The notes below the pieces were generated by a model. That model saw only the letters and a list, made by a program, of their open reading frames with translations, made no database searches and had not been told where the DNA came from. From contig CM114271.1 in NCBI GenBank assembly GCA_050084515.1, positions 63,116,001-63,180,000 of the forward strand: 64,000 nt of DNA. Reading direction: 5' to 3'. Below are positions 21,720 through 32,154 of the stretch, one piece after another (position 1 is the first letter of the stretch; each line of letters opens with the position of its first letter). Position numbers and translations under genes: made by a program. This DNA is from Blasia pusilla. Lineage: Eukaryota > Marchantiophyta > Marchantiopsida > Blasiales.

Positions 21720-21948
21720 GCAACTCGTCGGATTCAAACGGGTTGCCACTATATAGAAGAGGAAGAAAAAACTGTGGGATGACTAAGCAAAGAGAAAAAA
21801 AGTGCAAAAATATTCACAAAAAAGTTCTTCCTCCCTTCAACCCAATGGAAACTCTCCTCAAATCATAGGAAGCTCTCTTAAAAAAAACATCTCTTTGGGT
21901 TGACGATAGTTTCCTCTCTCCTCTCTTCCTCTCCTCTTATCACGCCTC
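21720..21948 (+). repeat. Outer MULE right end: palindrome and TIR
   Basis: A palindrome with CAACTCGTCGGA (21720) and ACGGGTTGCC is followed by the AT-rich block and the CT tract ending CTCTTATCACGCCTC at 21948. Inverted, this reads GAGGCGTGATAAGAGGAGAG, like the inner copy end. The next bases (21949-21958, GACGCTTAGC) should be repeated at the unseen left end. Confidence 0.75.
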
Positions 21949-23390
21949 GACGCTTAGCCATTGAGCATGTGCAGAACGCATGGAGCGAGACACTCGCGCC
22001 AGAGCATGACGGGTCAGAGGAACCTAAGGTAGCAAGGAGTACTACCATGACCCCTTTGGACACCACCCCGATTGTGTGGCGCATCCCAGAGGAGGATATT
22101 CGGGTAATGGATCTCTTTGGAGGGATTAGCAGTGGGTCAGCTGTTGTTTTGCAAGCAAGAGTACGCATACATTAGTACCTATATCCGGAGATTGATGATG
22201 TTGTGAGGTGCGCTTCACTTCACCATGCATCGTAGTTACGCCTCCGTTTTCCCGACTTGTTGTCTACGTCCGCTATCGAGGGATATGTGAGTTCTCTACC
22301 AAGGAACATTTCATTGTTGGAGCGGGTGGGGACCATAAATTTGGGAATTGCTGGTTGGCCGTGTCAGGGCCTATCGAATGCCCGACAAGGTAGCGGGCTA
22401 GCTGACAAGCGATCCAAGTTGTTTTGGGAGATGATGCGGATTTTGCGACATTTACATGAGCATCACTCTCGTTCTCTAGCATACATTCTGGAGAATATGC
22501 CAATTTTGGGTGATTCAAGGTCCCGTGTGGTGACGAGTGCACATCAAGTGCGCGCATGGACCGGCCCGGTAGAGTTGTTAGTTGGGGCAAGTGTAGGTTC
22601 TAGAGCATACCGTCCGCGTCTTTGGTGGACCAACTTGGTCCCACACAAGGTGTTGCGGAGGACATATATATGGGCGAGTGGAGCACCCCTCCTAGTTGTT
22701 GGTGGATTCCATATTGGATCCAGTCCGTCAATCATAGGCAGCGAGGCATGATGATCAATCCCCGTTGATTGTGGTCAACAGGATTGGCATGCCATGGGCA
22801 GCCTTTTCCATATTTGTGAGTTTTCCCGCTTCCTATGCATTCAAGGAGGCCGGAACTGGCTTGGTTTGGGATGACCGGGTACAGAGGTTGGTGGAGCCCA
22901 ACGTCGATGAGCAAGAGCAAGCAATGGGATTTCCCATAGGAGTGACCGCAGTACTCTTGCTATCTAAGGCACCATGACGTCATGTCTTGGATCAGGCGAT
23001 GGACCTAAGCTATTGGACATGGATTTTCAGCTTAGGAGTAGCTGGGCAGCATCATTTGAGGATGCGACAGATCACAGCTGTTGTGTTGGTGAGCCCTATG
23101 CCTACTAAGACGGTTGAGACACTGGCTGGGGGCAAGACCCGAGGAGATCGACACACCAAGGGTGATCGGGAGAGACGCCCTTGGACTGCTTGGGATTTTT
23201 TGCAAGTATGCCAAGAGATGGTAGCCATAGTATCGAGCGTGCGTCCGGGTACTCCACATGGAGATCAGATTTTTTGTCGCCTGCAGGAGAGCAGTCAAGT
23301 TCTGTTGTCCAAGACGGTGTCGTGTCGAGAGTCTTTCTTCGAGCAAGGGCGGGCCTTCTAGCTGCGATAGATGCGGTTGATGCAAGGTGA
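21949..23390 (+). pseudogene. C5 cytosine DNA methyltransferase (retroelement-associated)
   Basis: In one frame from 21949 to 22751 with two stops (22169 and about 22235), then one frameshift into a second frame to 23361. Family motifs in order: I, VMDLFGGISSGSAVVLQA (about 22105-22155); IV, GWPCQGLSNA with the catalytic Cys codon at 22362-22364; VI, YILENMP (about 22482-22503); VIII, SRAYRPRLWWTNL (about 22600); then VSFPASYAF and EQAMGFPIG (about 22910-22935), a motif-IX-like helix; and LDQAMDL (about 22990). The enzyme would move a methyl group from S-adenosylmethionine to C5 of cytosine in DNA. Its start lies beyond the outer MULE, left of the window. A Gypsy RT follows once the insertion at 23390-24555 is removed, so it was probably part of a Gypsy-type element rather than a host gene. 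It cannot be functional now. Confidence 0.82.
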
Positions 23391-24555
23391 ACTCTCTAAT
23401 AAGTTCTCCTTTTTCAATATAAAATTATGATGTACACTCTCCATTCTCTCACGACAGGTATCACAAATGGAAGTGCCGAGGCGATCACTTCTTCGTAACA
23501 TCGGACCCCAAAATTCCTAACTATAAAATCCCTATAAACTATTTTACGCTTGTACACGAGGAAGATAGCACAACTAGTGTTAAACCCTACTTGAGCAGGC
23601 CTATTGACATCCATGGATCGCTATATAAGGACATACAAAGTACAATCCCATGTCCTTCCATATGTGACAATAGGAAGAATCACCGGAGTTGGAGATTGCA
23701 TGACCTGGTTCATGAACGCCTCCCCAAAGTGATAAACTAAATAGCGAGTGAACCAGTGCCTATCTACAAAGAGTACCTTGACATGGTAAGGATTGAGGAA
23801 AGGAAAGTCGGGCACAGCTCGTGCTCCACCCCTATCCATGCTCGAAACACATTCTCTACTCTCTTCAAGAATGGGTTTTGGCGGAGTTATTCTCCCAAGA
23901 GGGGTAATCCACTCTCATTGGGGAAGTAACAAGCCAAAACATCCGCTATTTTAGTATGACTAAACTCCTCTACGGTGACAAACCTCTCATTCCCACACAC
24001 ACACACACCACTCTAGAAATCTCTCGAACAATAGACCATGGTCAAGTTACTCTCCCAAGAGGGGTGATCCACTCTCATTGGAAGAGCAAGCAATCCCAAA
24101 GCCATACACTCAAGAGAGACACGAGAGACTCAAGATGTGGAATAGAAGGTGATGAACCCTTGAAGGTCCCTCCTCTTTATATACTCACAAGGGATCCACA
24201 AGAGTACAAAATAGAGCTTATCTTATCTTGTGCCACATGGCTTCCTCTCAAGGCTTAGCCAATCACATTTTGACACAAGTAGATTTCCTCTTATCTCTTC
24301 CAAAATATCCTCTTTTATCCACATGATATTTTCCAAATTACCCCAACTAACCTAGCCACCAACTAAGACTACTTTTGCTTTTCATTAAAGCAACTACTTT
24401 ACTTTTATAAAGTCATCTTTTATTTATTACCTCTTTTTCCTAAAGTTGGGCCCGCATAAAAGAGGCACCATAAAGAGGTTTAAACATAAGAATCTCCTTT
24501 TTCTAAGCCAATTTACTTAATACTAATGAAACTCTATCTAACACTTAATGACGAA
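23390..24555 (-). mobile_element. LTR-like insertion between methyltransferase and RT
   Basis: The plus-strand frame DAVDAR stops at about 23389, and a plausible continuation (EFTHWLILLYDNGVA) begins at about 24550. Short flanks CAAGG and GAAGG may be a mutated target duplication. The insert is AT-rich and has a minus-strand TATA box (GTATATAAAGAGG, about 24175-24187). It contains a direct repeat of CTCCCAAGAGGGG near 23905 and 24054. Two adjacent minus-strand ORFs (23839-23621, 23614-23414) look like diverged copies of each other. It may be a solo LTR. I do not recognise the family, and its ends are uncertain. Confidence 0.45.
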
Positions 24556-25189
24556 GGAGTTTACACACTGGTTGATTTTACTATACGACAACGGGGTTGC
24601 ACCATAGCAACCACCTACACCCGCGTTAGAGAGTCCTACCGTAGTCACGATGGAGACTTGGGAGTCAGACATGGGCACTAAAATGACAAGAGGAGAGTAG
24701 CGCTAGATACATCAGTTCCCAAGGAGTTATAGGAATTGTTTTGTATTTAGTATGGAGGATTTGGGTACGCTGAAGGGTCTAGGGATCCGCATTGAGTTTT
24801 CGAGTGACACGCCGATCTTCCGACAACCCTACAGGTACAGTGACATGGAGAGGGCTCTAATTCACAATAGGAGTGAGAACTTGGTTGGAGCAGGACTAGT
24901 GGAGATGTCGTATGGAGAGTATGCATGTGCCACTGTCATGCCCGCCAAGAAGGATGTGAATGGCAACTAGATGGATAGGCGGATGTGTGGAGATTACCAA
25001 CCTATCAATCGGAGACAAAGTCCGATAGGTATGCCATGCCAACCCGTGAGGAGATCTTTGATGCGATTGGGCATGCAAAGGTCTTCAGTTCATTGGATTT
25101 GCGAGCCAGATACCATCAATTGCCTATTAGATTGGAGGACAGGAAAAAGACGGGCAAAGTCGCTCTCTCAATTTTTAGGAGTTGAGAAA
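24556..25189 (+). pseudogene. Gypsy reverse transcriptase fragment
   Basis: Pieces in two frames: LGIRIEFSSDTPIFRQPYRY (about 24780-24840), VGAGLVEMSYGEYACATVMP (24890-24950), a stop at 24968, then RRMCGDYQPINR and FSSLDLRARYHQLPIRLED (about 25085-25140). This is the fingers and early palm of a Ty3/Gypsy RT. It ends abruptly near 25189, before the YxDD motif. Its place downstream of the methyltransferase fits a pol gene with the methyltransferase upstream of RT. Unrelated AT-rich DNA follows. Confidence 0.82.
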
Positions 25190-25755
25190 CTTTTCTCCTT
25201 AAGTACTCATGATCCAAATTGAATGATGGCGCCCCAACAAATACATATGATTCATTCATGTAATTCATGACCTTGGCCATACTGACAAGGTCTTATCTAC
25301 TTATCTCATAGACTCACAAGTCAAGATAACGCATGGCTCTTGTTTTCAAGTCACTAAGCTAGGGATCATATCCATGAACCTTGGTCTTCGGATACCCATT
25401 GGGCATCAACTCGCATCAAGGTTTTAGATTCAGATCCTTCCGTTAATTTACCTTATTTACCCATTAATCACGTTTGGATCCGATAGCCCTTCCTCCTACA
25501 CATATCCAAAGCAATTTCTTCAAGTAATACTAATTACTCAACAATAACTACTATGAATTATCATGGCAATAAACTTTTGATGCTAAGATAAAATTTGTTG
25601 CAGTTCTTATAAATCATTCTCCAATGAAGATCTGAGTTGGAAGAAATATAATTATTACTCGTTTCTCCAAAAAAACTCAAAAGTGAAATCTATGAAATTA
25701 GAGGGCCAGTAAATATCAATTGCTTCTAGGATTGAAATAATATCAATACTCGAGC
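25190..25755. other. AT-rich, nothing recognised
   Basis: No open frame of note and no family motif. It may be an LTR or flank of the truncated Gypsy element. Confidence 0.5.

Positions 25756-25845
<90 letters not shown>
25756..25845. repeat. (GA)n microsatellite
   Basis: About 43 uninterrupted GA units. No gene is linked to it. Confidence 0.98.
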
Positions 25846-25848
<3 letters not shown>

Positions 25849-28015
25849 TGAGGCATTCATCCTACCATAAGGCGCAAAAATCTTCTATGCCATCTTTGGA
25901 CCCTAAACGCGAACAATGAGCTCCCAGTGAAGTAAGTGACCAAGGCAAAGAGGCACGAATTTGGGCAGGGAGGGAGGTGCACATTCAATGAGAAAAAACT
26001 CTTCACTATCCTCTCTCAAGGAGCAAAACCAAGGCAAGGAGGTGCTCATCTAAGGCATGAGGACTCTAGTTCCCGTGCACTCAAAAACTTGGCCACTCAG
26101 AACTTAGAAGACTGTGGTTCCAAAAAGGGAAGGGAAAGAGGGGGCAGGGAGGGAGGGAAGAAGGTAGGTGAAATTAAATTAAAAAAACACCACAAGGATA
26201 TGTTCAAATGGGAAAGAAAGGGAAGGAGGGAGGGAAAGGGAAAGGAAGTGAAGACTTAGCCTACACAAAAGAATGATGGAGGAAAGAAAAAGAAAGGAGA
26301 GGGAAGGAAATAAAAATACCGTTCTTTGGCACCATATTTCATTTTTAAATCTCTCCTTGGAGATGCATTCACCCTGAAAAAAATTCACCAAGCCTAGAAC
26401 CCTAATTTTACATGCTTTGGAGAAGTTCTAGGCTTTTGAATGAGCACTTCTTCACTTGTGCCCCCTTCTGATCACATCAACCGTTTGCGTCGACATCTTG
26501 ATTGGATCTTAAGGTTGCACCATTGGATGGCCTTGAGGCTTTCATGGGTGATGTAAAAAATTCCCTTGAAGAGGATGGACGGTTCAGATCTTGTCAATTA
26601 GGCACAAAATCGACAATAATAAAAAAATTCCCTCTTTTGTCGTGCATTTTTTTTTCTTCTTTGAAGCTTGGAATCCTTGGCAAAATAAATCATCTTGGCT
26701 CTTAGCAATGTGTATTATCTTCTCAAAAAAATTCTAGATTTATGGATGGCCAAGGGTGAATTTCTTCCAAAATGAAGCTTCTAGACTACAATCATCCATC
26801 TTCCAACTTCTTTTCTTGAAGGTGTTGTTAATATTTCCCATAGGACTTTCATGGATGTTGTAAACCATCCTTGTAAAGAGGATGGATGGTTCAAATCTTG
26901 TCAATTAGGCACAAAACAAGAAATAAAAATTCAATTTCCCTCTTTCATCGTGCATTTTTTATTTCATCCCTGAAGCTCAAAATCCTTGGGAAAAAATGAT
27001 CTTGGCTCTCAAAAATGTGACGCAACAGAATCTTGGCTCTCAACGTGTAATTCACCAAGCTTAAAACCCTAACTTCACATGACTTGGAAACGTTTCATGC
27101 CTTTTTTTTTCCAATGATTGCTTTTGGCCTACTTATATTATGTTTAGGGTTTTTTTTCAAGTATAGAATTTTTAAATTTTTGGATATTCTGATTAATTTT
27201 TATGAAATCTTTTTTTAATGCATGAGATTGATTTTTCATTTAATGATTGATATTTGAGATTTCTATTCTTTTGCTATTTTCTTAAACATTTATTTTTTAT
27301 TAATTTTTTTATGTTACTGAATATTATTTTAAATATTTGTGGACTCAATTGAGAATCTCTACTCCAAAGGATTTAATATTTGATTTGATTTAATGGTTTA
27401 TTCTTATATTAAGTTTAATAATTATTTATGACTAGATTAAAAATATTTTTATTATTATTATGTATTTAGATTATTCCATATTCTTGATGTGCTATTCAAT
27501 GATAGAAAATTTTCAATATAGTTTGGATTCTTTCAATTTCCAAGAAAAGCTAATTATTTTTTATTTATTTTATTATTTAGTTTATTTTTCCGTTATTTCT
27601 CGTAAGCTTTATTTTATTGTATTACAAATATTTTTTTATTTGATATTCTCCAAATTATTTTTTCTAATACTCTTGTATGAGAAAATGACTTTGATTACTA
27701 AACTAGTCACGAGATATGACTTGTTCATGATTGAGTTATTTCTAATAATATTAGAGTTATTACGTCATGACTGATTTAGTTTTCCAAGTCAGTATACACA
27801 TCGCTACACAACATACTCAATTGTCACCGAATACACACACAAACACACAAGATACTATACTAATTGATGGTATCTAAACATCGAGATAATCGAGTATCAA
27901 AATATCTCCAATCGCCCTCGTAGTTCGTGGTTAAGTCCCTCTCACTCCAGATATCCATCTATTCCTACCTACCATGATACACATCTCATAGGACTCTAAA
28001 AGTAGAAAGGTTGGG
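25846..28015. other. AT-rich stretch with A-B-B'-A' duplication
   Basis: Two blocks are repeated. A is CACCAAGCCTAGAACCCTAA at 26386 and again, diverged, at 27052. B is about 170 bp at 26542-26712 and again at 26845-27017, sharing TTTCATGG, GTCAATTAGGCACAAAA and TCGTGCATTTTTT. Otherwise only A- or G-rich low-complexity DNA (25990-26310) and very AT-rich DNA (27100-27780). ORFs here are chance. Confidence 0.6.
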
Positions 28016-28816
28016 AGCTCACGTGGCCCGACATATTTTTGTCATCCATGTCACGAAGATAAGTTTGGATCTATGACTATATAGTTTCTACTCTATGTAC
28101 ATCTGGGGCATATCCATCGTTCCCAAGGAACCATGGTAAGAGATGGCGTGAAAAATGCCATATGTCATCCTCTCAAACACTCATACATCACAAATAAATA
28201 TAGTGGTTGCATCATGGGCAGACCCACGTAACATACAACACAAGCGTGCACAAATTATTGGTGAGCTTGGATAAACTCTATTGGCAATGTTAGGAAGGTC
28301 ACATGGCACAAAATTATGCATATGGTCCTTTCAAAGCATACCATCGTGTCCCTCCAACAAGAGAACACCAGATGGAAAAATATCTTGCACTCTCAATATG
28401 GGGTGCCCTACGATTACATCCTTTGTCGTAGGTATCGTTTGCTACAAGTACGCATAGTCTCCGTAATGAAACCTTCGGATCATCAGATGACAACCACCTC
28501 CTTGAATAGTTGCATACCTCTAAATATCATGTGGCTATGCAATCGCCAAGTTCTCAAACGCCATGGGGATAATTTTCCGAAACAACTTAGCCCTTTGAGA
28601 ACATGCTCGCCCTTGAGGATGATCTCGAGAAGCAACGTAGAGGTCGATGAGCGCCTCATCATACAAGGCCTGAAACTCCCCGCAAAACTCGGTATCCTGG
28701 TCTCTCAACACCTCGATTGGTCTCATGAGGCTCTCCTCCAATATGCTCAAAGGTGCTCTACGATAAAGTCATCTATTCATCCTAAAAGGCATAACATGCC
28801 CTTCGAGAAGTTATAG
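28016..28816 (-). pseudogene. Gypsy integrase remnant
   Basis: On the minus strand, about 28560-28750, MRPIEVLRDQDTEF, GEFQALYDEALID and SRDHPQ resemble the second catalytic block of Ty3/Gypsy integrases (D-x-TEF...HPQ-DG). Degenerate C-terminal pieces follow toward 28016 with several stops, including FFHLVFSCWRDTMVCFERT near 28350-28400. No LTRs could be assigned to it. Confidence 0.65.
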
Positions 28817-29299
28817 CTCAAGGTCATCCAAATCTTAAGGACTAAGATTCCTAGAGACTAGTTGGAAATCCAAAAAGTAAGGATCATTGAGTCGATGTAA
28901 TATGTAAGAGAACCATTGATTTAGTTAGTTACTATGAATTAGAGAGTTGGGAAATTCAAATGAGATATTTCAGATCTTGGAAAAAGGATGCTATAAGAAT
29001 AATGTAAAAGAAGAGCTCAAAGAGTTGGAACTAGTTCCTCTTATTAATCTTAAGGAGACACTATTGGTATGACTCTAGTCTTATGGCCCCAAGGTGTAGT
29101 GATTGCATCCCAAGTTCTCTTGCACTTTTCACAAGGAATAAAGATAATTCTGCTTGCAGATTTTGGTTCGATGTATTTGTCATACGCACAAACACGCACA
29201 ATCCCATGCTAACTCATGGAATCCAAACATCAAAACGAGAAGTAACAAAATATCTCCAATAAATCAAGTAGATCTCTCACACAATCTCTCCATGGTTCA

Positions 29300-29656
<357 letters not shown>

Positions 29657-29814
29657 ACCAAAACTCCTAAATGAGAACCCAAAATCTAGATATGAAGGTA
29701 CCCGTCGGATGCGATGTCGATTTCATATATGTGGAAGGGGTCCCATAAGCCAGATTGGCTTCCTGTGGACTAAAAATATATATTCTCATCTACTTTTTTC
29801 TCTCTCTCTCTCTC

Positions 29815-30273
29815 TCTCTCACATGTCAAACCAAACCCACTCTTCTAATGAGAGGCTTGGGTTACACAAATAAGGCAAGGAGGATCATATCTCCGCCGCC
29901 TCATGCCAAGAGGTTCAACAAAGATAGAATGACCTCTCAAACTCTCTCTCTTGGAGGTATTTCCACTTCCCTCTCCGAAGCTCTCTCCACTATAACCTAT
30001 GCTCGTAGGTCACCTCCTTGACTCTTGACCTGCTGTAGCGGGTCAAGGGTCACTTCTCAAAGTAGAAAGTGAACTATATCAAAATGGTAACTTACCTAAA
30101 ATAGTAAGTTTCTCAATATCGCTCCAAATAAGCCACAACAACAGGGAAACGTTCTCTCTGAGGTTACCCGTGGCCTCAATAGGTCATTAAATCATCCTCA
30201 ACCTCCTAAGGTTTTCCTCAGGTATCTCCGAATGCGCTCTACTAGATCTCGTTGATCTATCCTAACAGATGTG
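29815..30273 (-). repeat. LTR-like family X, copy 1
   Basis: About 460 bp, homologous to 52976-53427 and, more weakly, to 59391-59750. Shared blocks: CATGTCAAACCAAACCCACT, GAGAGGCTTGGGTTACAC, AAAATAGTAAGTT, and an end ACTAGATCTC...GATCTATCCTAA...GTGACA. Read on the minus strand it starts TGTCAC, as many Gypsy LTRs do. A CT run at 29794-29820 precedes it. Confidence 0.6.
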
Positions 30274-31737
30274 ACATATTAGTCTTGATTTGATTTGGGG
30301 CAAGTTGAATGAGACTTAAGAGTCTTTTGTCACATCTTGGTTAGCCAACAAGTAGATTTCTATTATATAGATGAGATAGAAAGTCAATGGGTTATTTGGA
30401 TATGACGTCTTCTTGAGATGTCGGATAAGGTTGGTGAGAGCTCCGTTGCATCGAGATTATCATTTTGGGCAATCCCTCTCTTTTTCTTTTTTAGGAAAGA
30501 TTACTTGTCGATCAAGTCAATGGTCATCTAGTAACCTTTGGGGTTATCATTTGGGGCTATTTTGGGGAAAAAAAGCTCTTTTGGCTCTACCAAAGGATAT
30601 AAAGGTGATGGAGAAGGCTTTTACAAGCCATCTTTCTCGTGTTGATCCTTTGTACCACTTCGGAATTTAGAGTTTGCTAGATGTTTGAATATTAGATTCT
30701 AGATTTCCTCATAGAAGAGAGTGGATGTGGCTTGATATGCTAATATAGATTTAGGAGTGGATTTGATCATACGAGCTATCTTTATTTTGATTTTCTGATA
30801 TGGTCTTGGTATACATACATGAGTGTGTTTTTGTATGTGTAGGGATCTATGTGTATGTTGGAAAGATCCTTGTTGTGTGTTGTGTCAATGTGATCAGCAA
30901 TATCAATTGTGTAGCGATGTGTATGTACACAAAAAAGAAAATAGCTTCAATTTCACCTTAGATCTTCTCAGATAGTTAAGATCATTCCCACTATTCCAAA
31001 TATTGAGATGCCAAATAATGAAAGTCCATTCATAAGCTCATAATTGGACACTTATCTTCTTTTCTACATCTTAGCTCCTAACCCTTCAACATTCATATTG
31101 ATGTTTTGTCTAATCTTTGCAATATTTTGATGTTATTTTAGGCCTTTCAGGAAGGATGGAATTATGGTAGAAGCGAATCATAGACTTTGTCTTAGAGTCG
31201 GAGAATATGAATTTATTCAAGATGATTCTACAGTGCAAGTGCAACAAGTTGCTACTTATGTATCTCCAAGAGTTGAGTTACCCATAATATCACAAGAAGA
31301 TTCTACAATTGAGCCCAGCTTCTACAATTCATCCTTTGCCTTATATTCATTTTAAGTATACGAGACTACTTCTATGATCGGGACAACTACTTATGGCAAT
31401 ACCAAGAGTTCAATTATCTACAACTTTCCCTATTCAAATTTCAAGATGAGATTTTTACACCTCTATATGAAGTCCTTGATTATGCTTTGAATCTTTGCAA
31501 TCTTGAGAATGAAATAACCTCAAGAATGGATCTTGTGTCTTCTACAATTTATGGAATTCTATTACCAATAGATAGTGCCACTATACCCAGCTTCTACAAT
31601 TCATCCTTTGCCTTATATTCATTTTATAGAGTTGAAATAGTAAACACATTACTCATTCTTACCAGGAGACCAAACTTCCAAGAAAGTGATATTAGAAAGT
31701 TTTGGTTACAAAGGAATTTGAATCATACAAGTGATTA
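30274..31737. other. No gene; 41-bp direct repeat
   Basis: AT-rich with short ORFs. The sequence CCCAGCTTCTACAATTCATC and the next 20 bp occur at 31315-31355 and again at 31589-31628, inside two short plus-strand ORFs that therefore share a C-terminal peptide (PSFYNSSFALYSF). This may be decayed retroelement DNA, since the Copia solo LTR follows. I recognise no domain. Confidence 0.5.
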
Positions 31738-32154
31738 TGTTGGATTCTCAACATCCACTTCTGTAAGCACCATTATCTGATCGGCTCCCTTGTATGAGGA
31801 GAAGCCTGGATTGATGGTTCCGACTTAGAAGTCGAAGGAGTCATGGAAATATGACGTAGATGGTTTATGGATTAGCGTTACTAGGATTATCTAACCCTAT
31901 ATTGCATCAGGATGTCGGGTGCATTGCAAATTTTCTATTGATAGAAACAAAGAGAAATAGGTTAAAAAACCCTAGTTAAGCGAGTAGTGAAATAGTCGGG
32001 AGCCGCAGCGATAGCCCATTCTCATTTGTTAAGTTATCTCCATGTTCAAGTTCCATCGAAGCTCTTTTGTGAGCACACGGACGGACTAGGCCACTTTGTA
32101 TCTCCAAGATTTGTAATAGATTTCAGTGATTTCATCATATTCGGTTTTCTCACA
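31738..32154 (+). repeat. Solo LTR of the Copia family
   Basis: 417 bp, from TGTTGGATTCTCAACATC to TTTTCTCACA, the reverse complement of the LTRs at 1811 and 17869. No Copia internal sequence flanks it. The 5-bp flanks are GATTA and AGTTA, not identical. Only one arm of the central palindrome remains (about 31886-31913). Confidence 0.88.

Larger units (their letters stand above)
1..21948 (+). mobile_element. Older (outer) MULE copy, split by Copia
   Basis: The sequence before 1810 and after 18309 reads as one element once the Copia insertion is removed. The transposase reading frame stops at 1810 and resumes at 18314, matching a continuous stretch in the inner copy near 13100. The right end is a GA-rich terminal inverted repeat ending at 21948. 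The left end lies before the window, so the total length and target duplication cannot be checked; the right-hand duplication would be about 21949-21958. The transposase gene holds many stops and frameshifts, so this copy is dead. The palindromes at 1-466, 19255-20082 and about 21720 match the positions they hold in the inner copy. Confidence 0.8.

Noticed and set aside
28316-28816. 166-codon plus-strand ORF
   Set aside because: The minus strand of the same bases carries Gypsy integrase motifs, so this is a shadow.
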